Shown here in pieces: positions 12,601 to 22,400 of a DNA stretch of 64,000 nucleotides. The position numbers and the translations under genes were made by a program. This DNA is from Oncomelania hupensis (lineage: Eukaryota; Mollusca; Gastropoda; Littorinimorpha; Pomatiopsidae): assembly GCA_036898135.1 (NCBI GenBank), contig CM072511.1, positions 33,934,139 through 33,998,138 on the forward strand. Reading direction: 5' to 3'. The notes beneath the pieces are model-generated. The model saw nothing but the letters and a program-made list of their open reading frames with translations. It searched no databases and was not told the DNA's origin. The first letter of the stretch is position 1. The number at the start of each line of letters is the position of its first letter.

Positions 12601-15600
12601 ATGAAAATGTGAGAACAGAATGCAAAGGAGACAACAAAAGAATAAAAAGATTTAACAAAGTCTGCATGAAGCTTAAGTCCCTTATTTTGATACAGCAATG
12701 AATTAATCAGTCAGAAACATTCAGATCTTAAAAAATGGCACAAATAGTGACTTCCTTTCATAGGAGAACAAGTCATAATAAATATCTTAAATTGCATCTT
12801 AAAGTTAACACCAGAAGAAAACATTCTGCAAATATAAAAAGTACATAGAACAGTGCTTTACAAATGGTCTCTATGCACCAAAACATACTTGGAAAAATAC
12901 TGTATAAATGTACCTAATCTGTAAAACATAAAAATGTACCTCCATCGGGAAGCGTCTCCCATCAACTGTGTGCTCTGATCCCACATCGTCAGTGCTGCCC
13001 CAATGGAAGTGAAACTGCCAGACGCGATACACATCATACAGACCACCACCACGCACTCTCAAGTCTCCATTTTTCATGGTCACCATAACTGCAATAAAAA
13101 TTAGTTACCGAGCGTTCAAAAGTTTCCCTCCATCAGTCATATATCACTAAAGGCAAATTACGAGAACATACATTGCTGCATTGTATGAATAAAATAATTC
13201 AAAAACCTCCATGATTCTGCTCCGCAATACAAAATCTTACCTTTATAATACACCCATTATGTACAACAACAGGCAACCATGTAACCTTCCGGTTTTAGAG
13301 GAGTAAAGCTTTAGTAGAGATGTCTATTGTCCCAGGGAGAGATTTGAGAGTATGGTGCCCTTCTCCTCTCTTAATTGCTTTATCTTCTCTGGTTTCCAAG
13401 AGGGTAAAATGCCCAACCATATTGGGTATCTACGATGTTTCATTTCTATTAGCATATTTTGCTGCCACCATTCCAAGTAAGACATCATCATCTTCAACTC
13501 AGCTGTGACAGATGCCGCCACTGAGATCCTTGGCAAGCACCACACAAAGAAGAAACCGTGGATCACATCTGAACTTTTGGACCTGTGTGATAAATGAGGA
13601 GAGATGAAAAAGAACAAAGAACACCTCACAGGGAGCTGATGCCTACCGAAAAATCAACAATGACATCCGAAAAGGCATGAGCACAGCAAGGAAAACTGGA
13701 TAGAAGATCAATGCCAGGAAATAGAGAACAGTCTGAACAAGAACAACAGCAAGAAGGCCCTGGACCCAGTCACCTGTCATCACTCCTCCCAAAAAGGGTA
13801 ACCTTCAGGAGTGTGAAAATTACCGCACCATCAGCCTCATCAGCCATCCCAGCAAAATCCTCCTGAAGATAATACTCAACAGGTAAAACTCCAAGCTGAA
13901 CAAACCATAACTGAAGAACAAGCAGGATTTAGGGCAGGGCACAGTACCAATGAACAGATTTTCAACCTCAGAATAATCTGCGAGCAATACCTATAGCACC
14001 AACAACATCTATATCATATGTTTGTAGACTTCAGGAAAGCATTTGACCGAGTCTGGCATGCAGCTCTGTGGACAACCATGAGAGGTTACAACATCAACCC
14101 TAAAATTATTGAAGTCATCAAAAGCCTGTATGACAAGGCTACCAGTGCAGTCCACAACAGCACCATTGGAAACTGGTTCAGAACAACAATCGGCGTGCGC
14201 CAAGGATGCCTACTCTCTCCAAAAGTCTTCAACATCTTCCTAGAGTGCATCATGTAAGATGCCCTTGCAGATCACAAAGGCACAGTCTGCATAGGCGGTA
14301 GATCAATCTCCAACCTTCGTTTTGCTGATGACATGGATCTGTACTGCATTTTGTATGTATTGTGCTCTGTATTTTCTATTCTACAGGACCATCAGTCTAC
14401 ATTCCAAGGTAAGGCTGCTACGCTCCCTTGTCATCTCCATCTTCCTATATATATGCTTGCAAAACATGGACCCTCACAGCAGATCTACAACGAAGAATAC
14501 AAAGCATGGAGATGAGGCGCTACAGAAGACTTCTGAGCATTTCCTATACTCAGCACATCACCAATGACGAGGTTTGACAGACCATCACACAAGCCTTCAC
14601 ACAAGATGACATGCTCACAGTGGTGAAGAAACAGAAACTCCGATGGTATAGCCACGTCACCAGAGCATCAGGCCTTGCAAAGACCATCCTGCAAGGCATG
14701 GTGCAAAGAGGCAGAAGAAGAGAAATACAGAAAAAGAGGTGGGAGGACAAGATTCGAGAATGGCCTGGCTTGACACTGAGCGAAGCCATGAGGGTTGCTG
14801 AGGACAGAGAAAGATGAATAAGCTGGCTAAACGATCATCTGTGATGCCCCAACGACCTTCCGGTCACGGGATAGGATAGGATAGATAAGCATGCAAGTGT
14901 TAACCAGGCTGGTTTCTGTTTGGTTTCTCTAAACAGTGGCATGCACAATAACCATTATGCTATGATGGCACCCAAACTGTAGTCAGTGGCAACAATGAAA
15001 GTAAAACACTAATCAGCGGTGCTGAAAGCCAGAATGTTCAACTTGCCCGTTGGTCTTAGTGACCCTATCAAAGCCAGTACTCTGTCAAAACAGTCACTAT
15101 GTTGTTAACAACTTTCACACCTAATGAAACTGAAATATATATGCACACAATGGAAAGACATTGCATGATTCAGTGAAACTTAACAATTATGAAAAAGTAA
15201 AGGGGCGAGCGAGAATAAAAGACAATCAAGCGGACGATTAAGCTGCAAATTTTAGGTCACCCAAGCTAACTTTTAGTGCATTTGGAAATCTGGTGAGTGC
15301 TGTCAGTATCCTTGTTAATTACTCTGAACTGAACACTGATAAATTTTAATAACGATTGCTCACTGTTACACTCATTTGCGAGCGTTGTGGCTAAGTGGGC
15401 TAAGGCGGGACTAACTTGCCTTGTCCACAAGCCAGAAACCAATGGCGCCTGACAGGTGTGGGTTCGAGCCACCATCTGGGCGTTATGTTTCTCCGAATAT
15501 TATTTACTTTCGACTCGGGCTACGTCTCGGGGGTTTTCTCCGGGTACTCCGGTTTGCTCCCCCAGCAAAAATTTCAAAAAATTTAAAAAATTCACAAATA

Positions 15601-17431
15601 ATGTTAGGTAGGTAGGGTTTGGGCGCGCCACTGGCTGCGACTACGCCTTCCCCGGGGGAGGCGGCCCAGAGTTTCCCGATAAAAAGGGATAATAAACTGC
15701 AGCAAAAAATAAAAAATAAAAAATTTGATGTTGGTGTTTTTCTATCAGTAGTTGATTCAGCCCCAATGCTGAAGTCCTGATAAAGTGTAACTCGGATTCA
15801 TTTATCCACGCAACCCGTTCAATCAGCAACAAGGCACGGAGTCGTCGTATGAAGTTTTCAAACTTATTTACCTTATTACCTTATTGTACATTTTTCATAC
15901 TTTATTCTGCGTTCATCAACAACTGCATTCAATCGCCTTTCCACTTTTTCTTCCTCAACTTTTACAACAACACTACTCTTTTTTGAAACAGTGAGGCACA
16001 TATATAGTCTCTCTATACTCCAGAACAATTTAGGACACTCCAGCGTAACGCACCACAACCAATCAAAATTAACTTCGTCATCACTGTTTTACTTCATACA
16101 ACTTTCCTTTCTGTCCAAAAATGTTCTCAAATATCTACACCCATCAAGAAGCTTCGATCGACAGTAAACAAGCAAATCTAGAGAATTCTCCAATAACATC
16201 GACTAACGAAAATTATCAACGTTATACAAAGCTTCTCCTAACAACAATGCAAACTCAAATCAAAGGTAAATACACTCTAGGTATTATTGAAATTGAATAC
16301 TTTGCAAAGCGAAACGATTAGATCTATCGTGCGCGTTTCAGACATACTATCCTTCGCGTTGCAACGTAACACTCACCAGTTTTGCCATTGTTCTCAATGT
16401 GCCACTCAACACCCTGTGTATGGTCAAAGTTTTGAAAGATAAAGGGACCAAGCCTGGCATCTCTGTGAATGTGGAATCTGCTCAAATCCACTGGGGACTG
16501 GAACATTCCGTCACAGGAAGGAAAATAGTCGTGCCAAAAACCCATACCTGCAAAATGGCACATAGCGTTTATTCAGTTAAAATGCTTGCTTCTTACATGT
16601 TAATGTTCACGTTAGCAGGCAACTGCACAGTAAATACACACATCTTGCACTATTTATATTATTAACCAGAGAAAATGTCATATTGTTCACATATCATAAA
16701 CAGTAATGTATAATCATGGCTAATAAATATATACATACCATGCGGTCCACGATACGACCAATGTTCACCTGAAAAACAACAGATAATTTGATCAAACATA
16801 AAATAATTTCCATTAGATGGAAGGGAAAATGTGTGTGTGAAAATAACATCATAATTAAAATTATAATAAATAAATAAATAAAGAATTAAATAAATAAATA
16901 AACAAACAAACAAGCAAATAAGATGGTTAATCAATCATGCAGAACATAAATACAAATCACATTTCCCAATTATAACAAGACATATTCTTTACCAAGTGCA
17001 CAGTGAGAAAACTATCCTATTCACTTACCACAAGACTCTGGGTCATCTCCCCCAACAGTCTGCGTTCTTTTAATTGTCAGTCTTTCACTTTGTCTGGTGT
17101 TCTTTACAAGAGATGTTACTTGGTATTCCGTGCACTTCAAAGACTTCAATTTTCCACCTTGCTTCATCTTATTAGTCTTTCCTTTTCCTTGGTTTTGGAC
17201 TATACTGATGATAGTATTATTCAGATCTTCCATGTTCTGTCTTCTCACTTTAGAACTACCACTGGATCCACTTTCTTTCACAGAATTCTGACTAACTTTA
17301 GTCTGTCTTCTATTTTTAGCAAGTGTTTTTCCTTTAGCATTCTTGGCAATGCCTAGCCTTTTACTCACTGGCTGTACAGTTTTTGATGCCCTCTTTCTTT
17401 TATCATCACTGCTCTTCTTAAGTTTTCCCAT
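515..17431 (-). CDS. Alpha-carbonic anhydrase, eight-exon gene model (overview)
   Basis: The gene encodes an alpha-class carbonic anhydrase, a zinc enzyme that interconverts CO2 and bicarbonate. Eight minus-strand exons join with consistent phases at GT-AG introns. Coding length is 1,194 bases (397 residues plus stop). The N-terminal ~134 residues are lysine/serine-rich and unlike the family; a complete CA domain of ~260 residues follows. Landmarks in order are [28 protein letters not shown] (two zinc histidines), [14 protein letters not shown] (third zinc histidine), [10 protein letters not shown] (active-site threonine) and MVDNFRSIQ. The cysteines in FPSC and TTPPCSE match the disulfide pair of extracellular vertebrate CAs. 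The usual proton-shuttle His after NNG is Lys. There is no transmembrane tail. Start M at 17431 has an in-frame stop just upstream. The last intron carries a 9.2-kb retrotransposon. The family call is secure; the N-terminus is uncertain. Confidence 0.88.
717..2824 (+). repeat. 5' LTR of element 1
   Basis: This 2,108-base direct repeat is matched at 7785-9892. It begins TGTGACGACACG and ends GGGGGACGTGACA. A TATA-like run (gtttatatagcc, about 1074-1085) and an AATAAA at about 2709-2714 are visible. LTRs this long are unusual. Short open frames inside are not conserved genes. Confidence 0.96.
2828..2845 (+). other. Primer binding site, tRNA-Leu type
   Basis: TGGTGTCAGAAGTGGGAT starts three bases after the 5' LTR. 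It is complementary to the 3' end (with CCA) of animal tRNA-Leu of the GTCAGGATGGCC type. It would prime minus-strand DNA synthesis. Confidence 0.85.
3154..4899 (+). CDS. Gag-protease polyprotein of element 1
   Basis: This encodes the structural Gag protein plus a C-terminal aspartic protease, 581 residues from ATG 3154. The frame stays open upstream to 3085 but without an ATG. Residues ~90-220 are a highly charged Glu/Arg coiled coil; a capsid-like region follows (about 230-390). A CX2CX4HX4C zinc knuckle lies at 4414-4455 ([14 protein letters not shown]). A retropepsin active-site DTG lies at 4603-4611, with a flap-side ILGN near the end. The stop lies inside the pol frame, overlapping by 55 bases in the -1 frame. 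Intact, so probably active. Confidence 0.92.
   Translation: MATRDARAAMRRDARTRKEEVEQEEQDFGDDGSVTGLLEEPYAVSTQMTMPKMYAKSPGAQSKVEVALSDSERFRQVGESLGFRDGALAHYVVSEMRREEERREKEEERRERMRRETAERLVREEEKKEREDERRRLEARLEARLEAEREDRRRLEQRIEDEKREERAAKEEERRMFEMRLEEERRIRDEDRADQRENRARDRGAAYSVKLKPLEEREDVEAYLQMFERVAEIQGWRREVWAVRLAPLLQGETRDTYLRLTPEQAQDFDTVRNALLKRFRKDADYYRRQFREAKKEAAETFPQLVVRLGSLVKKWFSLADKDITDVEQVLDTFIGEQLFSIMTTELEIYVRENLPETSHAAAELAQRVVDAKRAASAPAPVLPSQRRSFPRRPEAPQQPSNRGSQGQKTGRTEGGSGVRRCYRCGSEKHVVKDCKVKPQTVGQVTVGRTISTETAPRASVCAIKPYDPWGQGRANGQDVRVLRDTGAEIGAVASRLVKAADLTGRTVEICLANRSNVGLLPTAWVELDCALVRGRVELVVFEDGPDIILGNWVTFDSGERVRFPCSEVNARWLQQCRLGRR
4866..7715 (+). CDS. Pol of element 1: integrase, reverse transcriptase, RNase H
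   Basis: The frame is open from 4845; the first ATG is 4866 ([10 protein letters not shown]). Integrase comes first: an HHCC zinc domain (about 5172-5300), then the catalytic DD35E core with Asp at ~5383, Asp in LTDQGTQF (~5561) and Glu in LVERFNG (~5671), followed by a GPYEV-type C-terminal module (~6090). Reverse transcriptase follows (~6460-7010), with [15 protein letters not shown] and the catalytic FVDD at 6909-6920. RNase H closes the protein ([23 protein letters not shown]). The frame is unbroken. Expression would need -1 frameshifting from Gag-PR or initiation at ATG 4866. Confidence 0.94.
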   Translation: MAAAVQTRAQVKAEKKREVPLAVVEPSQISVSTPELIRMQETDETLAKARTLAQSGEAIASGRASAEFRKKKGVLYRVHTKRGSQVTQLVVPKQLRGGILQLAHDPPMAGHLGGKRTRERIWGTFYWPGMCAEVRRYCASCPECQKVVLRGRVRKVPLQQLPLGGRAIQRVAVDIVGPIKPKSDRGNMYILVVVDYATRYPEAVPLKGIEAERVAEALWEIWSRVGVPREVLTDQGTQFMSEVMREMNRLLSIHGKATTPYHPQCNGLVERFNGTLVSMLKKLATEQPTAWDRYIPALLFAYREVAQESTGFSPFELLYGKTVRGPMAVLRDLWTKEIQEEEVKLSSQYVVDLRNRIEETCKLAQGNLRTASAKQKRHFDKKAKRRLFNAGDQVLLLLPEKHNKLQLAWRGPYEVIERVGECDYRIRMRGKSKLYHANLLKKFHTRATVATIVVDDEGVEEDETMPVFGDIPVITLTASETPRDVKMDDNCPEIRGELQELVWQFEDVLTDLPLRTTLDVCEIRVDSDIPVRTRQYPLPHSHHETIKKEVEAMLAMGVIERASSPYSSPIVLVKKKEGTMRFCVDFRKLNKHVVFDAEPLPNIDYLFSKLSGAKYLTKIDLTKGYWQVPMNKGDKAKTAFTTPEGQFQWTVMPFGLKTAGAVFSRMMRKLLAPLGMSEIDNFVDDLLVATITKQRHLECLARLFLRLREVQLSAKPSKCYLGFRRVEYLGHVVGQGEIRPEVSKMERIRDAPRPTTKRQVRSFWGLAGYYRRFVPNFSAIASPLHDLTKGGKPGAVQWTEACEAAFCTLKEKLCSDPVCCLPDFTIPFVLQTDASEDGVGAILSQDRGQGLQPIACASKKLSKPERNYSTIERECLALVWGVQKFSQYLYGRTFVVQTDHMPLQYLQQVKNTNSRLMKWAIRLHPSFRIVEHTTGKDDGPAAFLSRSIG
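7771..7784 (+). other. Polypurine tract of element 1
   Basis: A run of ten G follows CT and ends two or three bases before the 3' LTR. It is the plus-strand priming site for reverse transcription. Confidence 0.75.
7785..9892 (+). repeat. 3' LTR of element 1
   Basis: Near-identical copy of 717-2824, followed by target duplication ACATG at 9893-9897. Confidence 0.96.
10234..10391 (-). CDS. Carbonic anhydrase exon (active-site LTTPPCSE)
   Basis: This 158-base exon runs from acceptor ATTTTGCAG to donor GTGAGA. It encodes [15 protein letters not shown] and then VIWTLF. The first Thr of TTPPC is the Thr199 equivalent that positions the zinc-bound hydroxide; the Cys is the partner of the one in FPSC. 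It ends in phase 0 after NQ. The next exon is 9.6 kb away because of the retrotransposon in the intron. Confidence 0.94.
10690..11480. repeat. Diffuse repeat rich in tgaccttgac motifs
   Basis: This intronic stretch contains repeated tgaccttga/ccttgacct motifs (about 10691, 10811, 10837, 11111, 11280) and ends in the cagatggcggacggagg segment at 11415. That combination is familiar from molluscan interspersed repeats. No coding capacity or clear termini were seen. Confidence 0.45.
11481..12065. other. Intronic sequence, nothing recognised
   Basis: AT-rich carbonic anhydrase intron with a G-rich patch at 11578-11637. No gene or repeat was recognised. Confidence 0.5.
12066..12132 (-). CDS. Carbonic anhydrase exon (67 bases)
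   Basis: This short exon runs from acceptor TTTTACAG to donor GTACGT. It encodes [19 protein letters not shown] and the next few residues, matching the helix after the LGVF strand in alpha-CAs. It starts in phase 0 and ends in phase 1. Confidence 0.87.
12448..12540 (-). CDS. Carbonic anhydrase exon (third zinc histidine)
   Basis: This 93-base exon (31 codons, phase 0 both sides) lies between acceptor TTGTTTCAG and donor GTGAGTT. It encodes MHVVTFN, whose His is the third zinc ligand (His119 equivalent), then the family pattern [11 protein letters not shown]. Confidence 0.93.
12940..13088 (-). CDS. Carbonic anhydrase exon (zinc-site FHFHWG)
   Basis: This 149-base exon runs from acceptor TTATTGCAG to donor GTACAT. 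It encodes the core strand with QFHFHWG, whose two histidines match zinc ligands His94 and His96 of human CA II, followed by GSEHTVDG with the conserved Glu106 equivalent. It begins in phase 1 and ends in phase 0 (FPME). Confidence 0.93.
13480..14886 (+). mobile_element. LINE family A copy (GATAG-tailed), degenerate, intronic
   Basis: This is a truncated non-LTR retrotransposon. Fragments of the endonuclease-RT polyprotein are visible: TDAATEIL, then an RT block at 14018-14257 ([27 protein letters not shown]) and the C-terminal region at 14600-14817. Frames are interrupted and the region before 13740 is shortened. The tail is GGGATAGGATAGGATAG. About 50 bases (14339-14388) replace sequence present in the copy at 59.6 kb. 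It sits in the carbonic anhydrase intron between 13088 and 16377. Confidence 0.8.
14018..14257 (+). pseudogene. LINE reverse transcriptase fragment
   Basis: Eighty codons of RT fingers/palm sequence ([20 protein letters not shown]) end at a premature stop after LECIM. The YADD-type catalytic block is reduced to a remnant at 14322 (FADDMDL in another frame). Non-functional. Confidence 0.75.
14890..15379. other. Intronic sequence, nothing recognised
   Basis: No gene, repeat or conserved motif was recognised between the LINE tail and the SINE. Confidence 0.5.
15380..15723 (+). repeat. tRNA-derived SINE, full-length copy with central domain
   Basis: The head resembles tRNA-Leu, with a pol III A box (TGGCTAAGTGGGCTAAGGC, 15388-15406) and a B box (GGTTCGAGCC, 15461-15470). 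A central GC-rich block follows at 15510-15565 (gggttttctccgggtactcc), then a 3' part and an A-rich tail. A copy at 45288-45502 lacks the central block. SINEs of this build are mobilised by LINE machinery. Confidence 0.82.
15724..16376. other. Intronic sequence, nothing recognised
   Basis: Intron between the SINE and the 57-codon carbonic anhydrase exon. Short open frames here lack homology or splice support. Confidence 0.5.
16377..16547 (-). CDS. Carbonic anhydrase exon (QSPVDL region)
   Basis: This 171-base exon is bounded by acceptor ATTTTGCAG and donor GTGAGTG. It encodes [11 protein letters not shown], then the QSPVDL motif, and ends in NNGKT. The Cys in FPSC is the first of the disulfide pair. 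In human CA II the residue after NNG is His64, the proton shuttle; here it is Lys. The exon ends in phase 1. Confidence 0.92.
16739..16768 (-). CDS. Carbonic anhydrase 30-base microexon
   Basis: Acceptor TTTTTCAG and donor GTATGTAT bound a 30-base exon encoding the CA-domain start ([10 protein letters not shown]), in phase 1 on both sides. The family's N-terminal HW-Y-GP-G signature is complete only if this exon is included, which is good evidence that it is real. Both candidate upstream exons (17029-17431 and 19240-19558) end in phase 1 and can splice here. Confidence 0.82.
17029..17431 (-). CDS. Carbonic anhydrase exon: basic N-terminal extension (possible first exon)
   Basis: An open frame of 134 codons plus one base runs from ATG at 17431 to a GTAAGT donor after position 17029, ending in phase 1 (DDPESCG, Gly codon split). 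The product is very basic and Ser/Lys-rich ([14 protein letters not shown] at the start), with a nuclear-localisation-like KRKR and no signal peptide. A TAA lies in frame nine bases upstream, so this is a first coding exon unless an acceptor ending AAG at 17435 or so is used. That acceptor would also be phase-compatible with exon 19240-19558. No homology was recognised for the extension itself. Confidence 0.6.
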
Positions 17432-19239
17432 TATTACTTAAATTATGATGCTTCAACAAAAACACAACAAATCGTGCAGAAAATGTAAGAAAACTATCTT
17501 CAGAAAAACAACACACCACTGTCTCTAGGATACTAAGATAAGGCTCCCTGCAACAGATGTAGCTTTAAGTGCTATAGATTTATATTCTAACCTGTTCTTG
17601 AGACTCTGAAAACCTTGGCAACAGTTCAAACAAGAACAAGCTTCCCACAGCACATCCACCCTTTCTCTTAACAAGCAGGCAAACACAGCATCATCCAGCC
17701 TAGCCTTGCTCTTCTACTCTTCTTCTTCTTGACTACCACCTTCAATATAGTTCTGTATAGCAGGCTGAGTACATGTGCAGTTCGTAACTAAATACTGTGC
17801 TAGGAAAATTGTACCTGTAAGGCAATTGCAGAGATAGGTACATCGAACAATACAGTCATATTACTACCAATATATGAAACTGGATACTAATGAAACAGTT
17901 TGCACTGTATTACACTTATTTGTCACGGCAAATAACCCTTCATAATGACTCACTCCCTGTAATCTGTTTATGAGAATGAGAGCTCTATTCTGACGCAGGT
18001 TAAGCCAGAGGCTTCAAACAATGCAAGTGTTTGCTGATCTTGCTGATCAATACAGCCTGGAATAGAACTATACACACCCCTCACACCAATACTTTTAGCA
18101 ACAGGTACAGTTTGTAATGTTTCTGCTGCTGCCTGAGCTGAATCAATGCGGATACTGCCATGAAAACTTTGGCTGCAGATGCTTTCTGACTTTTCACAAA
18201 TGGGGAAATGTCTGTTGCCGTGTTGGTACACACATTTATCTTTAGTGAAAAAAGATTGTTTTAACAATGGCTCTGACATACATAAATATGTAGAAGACTG
18301 AACTACACTTATAATGTTGTTGTTAGTCTACACACTTATATGATATAATTTATCTCAATGAAAATGATCTTTAAATGAACAGAACTTAAATGTACCGTAC
18401 TTCTGATACGGCCAGCTAAACGGTAAATGCTTACCGTGTATACATTTTCAGAAACTGGGTTAAAAAAAGGGTGGATGCATTTTGTGAATACCTATTTGTA
18501 CACGGAGCAGGTTATGGTAAGTTTAGCTAAAAATAATCATACAGGTGGGTGTTATTTCATACACTGATTCATCTGTCAAAGCAATGAATACCACTTAGGC
18601 GAGGAGTATCACAGATTACCATCAAAGCAATGAATACCATTTAGGCAAGGGTAATTACAGATTACCAACAAGAAAATAGACTGTTCTGTACAAATTGTCA
18701 TATGACTAGATCCACACTAAACTAAAGATACCTTGTTCACGAAATCAAATAGCAACTGAACTGTTATTAATCTATAGAACATAAGTACCAACAGATGTCA
18801 TGGTAAGTGAAATACCACCTGCTGATATTATTAAATTACAGTGTGATACATCTCCACTAATGTGTATGACTCCTCCCATTAAATTTACTGTGAAACTTCC
18901 ATATCTATCAGCTCAGTAGTAAGAAGCAACAGATGTTTCAGAAAATGTACTTGGTCTGTGTTGGAGTTAATTATCCAAGTGTAAATTCAAACCCACAGAC
19001 AAAATTACATGCATCTTATAACCAACCAACCAAATAACTGATACCAAATATACTTTTTCACATGAAATAAAACATTACAGCACAATTCTTCATGCACCAA
19101 CGTTCTCCCCTTAATTACAAAGAAAACAAATAAATAAGACCAACAAAATTAAAATAAATAAATAATAAATCACCATCCTGCCAGAATCAACTATTGGATG
19201 CACTGCATGCTGCTAGAGAAAAACAAAGAATAAACTTAC
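17432..19239. other. Intron or inter-exon region
   Basis: This lies between the two candidate 5' exons of the carbonic anhydrase gene. A 103-codon minus-strand frame (17968-18279) is present but has no recognised homology and no convincing splice sites. A 46-base tandem duplication is listed separately. Confidence 0.45.
18576..18667. repeat. 46-base tandem duplication
   Basis: Two adjacent units (18576-18621 and 18622-18667) share tcaaagcaatgaatacca and agattacca with a handful of differences. Confidence 0.8.
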
Positions 19240-19558
19240 GTATATCAAACAGCTCATGCTTCTTCCTCATGTACTCATCCACTTCCACATTGTATTCAGG
19301 GAACAAGCACTGTTGGGTGGGGTTGTAGACCTTCAGTTGCCTTGTCTGAGTCCTGAACCCTTTGTCCTGCACCAGAAGCTGTTGGTGGTGTTGCTGCTGC
19401 AGCTTCTTCCTCGCCTTCACCTGGTTGGCAAGGGCCAGGCAAGTGCTGCAGACCGAGCATCGGTGCTGGGATATGGATAGAGCCCTAGTGGATTGTAGGG
19501 GTCTAAGACCCAGCACCAGTCCACTGCGCAGACCAGTAGGCGCTGTTAGCCAGAACAT
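19240..19558 (-). CDS. Candidate alternative first exon with mitochondrial-type leader
   Basis: An open frame of 106 codons plus one base begins at ATG 19558 and ends at a consensus GTAAGT donor (19239). The first ~64 residues contain many Arg and no acidic residue (MFWLTAPTGLRSG, then RALSIS), as expected for a mitochondrial presequence; a Gln/His-rich stretch and VDEYMRKKHELFDI follow. It ends in phase 1 with a single C, so joining to the 30-base microexon gives Arg and keeps the carbonic anhydrase frame (369 residues in total). Upstream, an in-frame TAA and a possible acceptor (CTTACAG) leave the 5' end open. It could also belong to a different gene. Confidence 0.5.
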
Positions 19559-19599
19559 GCCTGCAGCCCAAATGGCACTGTAAGTTTAACAAGACAAAA

Positions 19600-21405
<1,806 letters not shown>

Positions 21406-21937
21406 CTGTACTGCATTTTGTATGTATTCTGCCCTGTATTTTCTATTCTACAGGACCATCATTCTACATTTTAAGGTAAGGCTGCTGCGCTCCCTTGTCA
21501 TCTCCATCTTCCTATATATGCTTGCAAAGCATGGACCCTCACAGCAGATGTACAACGAAGAATACGAAGCCTGGAGATGAGGTGCTACAGAAGACTTCTT
21601 GGCATTTCCTATACCCAGCACATCATCAACAACGAAGTCCGACAGACCATCACACAAGCCATTGGACAACACGATGACATGTTCATAGTGGTAAAGAAAC
21701 AGAAACTCTGATGGTATGGCCATGTCACCAGAGCATCCTGCAAGGCACGGTGCAAGTAGGCAGAAGAAGATGGAGACAAATAAAGAAGTGGGAGGACAAC
21801 ATTCGAGAACGAACTGGCTCGACACTGAGCAAAGCCATGAAGGTTGCTGACGACAGAGAAAGATGGAGTATGCTGGTTAAACGATCATCTGTGATGCCCT
21901 TACGATCTTCGAGTTATGGGATAGGATAGGATAGGAT
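21406..21937 (+). mobile_element. LINE family A 3' fragment
   Basis: 5'-truncated copy of the C-terminal part of the family A polyprotein, with several frame breaks, ending in GGGATAGGATAGGATAGGAT. It starts inside the same ~50-base replacement segment (ctgtactgcattttgtatg) seen at 14339, so the two copies share a recent common source. Confidence 0.8.
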
Positions 21938-22159
21938 GTAATTTGTACTGAATGATGCTAGGAAGAATTTTGCATGAAATATTTGGTTTTAATTTGAACT
22001 GAATTATGTATGTCCTGTGGTCTGCATTGCATAGTGTTAAGTTAGGAAGAATTTTGTATGATTAATTTGGTATTTTAAGTGACTTGTTTTGCTACTTAGC
22101 ATAATTTTTAAAAAAATGTTATTGTTCTTTCAATTCTCGATTGCGTGTGGCTGTTTGTG

Positions 22160-22193
22160 TGTGTGTTTGCTTTGTGTGTGTGTGTGTGTGTTT
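22160..22193. repeat. (TG)n microsatellite
   Basis: Interrupted TG/GT dinucleotide run upstream of the inverted repeat. Confidence 0.8.
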
Positions 22194-22202
22194 TGGGGAG
22201 GA

Positions 22203-22400
22203 TTCAAACAATGGTATGTAATTAAAATAAAATAATATGTTTTATTTGTATTTATCCTATCCTATCCTGTAACTCGGAGGTCGTAGGGGCACCACAGATG
22301 CTCGTTTAACCAGCGTACCTCGGAGTTACGGAATAGGATAGGGTAGGATAAATACAAATGAAATATATAATTTCATTTTTATTACATACCATTGTTTGAA
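22203..22400. repeat. Inverted repeat made of two facing LINE family A tails
   Basis: Arms of about 80 bases (22203-22281 and 22317-22400) are reverse complements with some mismatches. The outer 20 bases (ttcaaacaatggtatgtaat) match perfectly. Each arm includes the tatcctatcc LINE tail. The 35-base loop (gtaggggcaccacagatgct and beyond) is LINE 3'-end sequence. Confidence 0.85.

Noticed and set aside
15388..15480. tRNA-Leu gene
   Set aside because: Boxes match, but the 3' acceptor does not pair with the 5' end and a second copy has the same non-tRNA 3' part. Called a SINE.
17968..18279. 103-codon minus-strand frame between the two candidate carbonic anhydrase 5' exons
   Set aside because: No homology recognised. 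The only nearby acceptor-like site would join in the wrong phase from 19240, and no good donor is present. Left unannotated as a gene.
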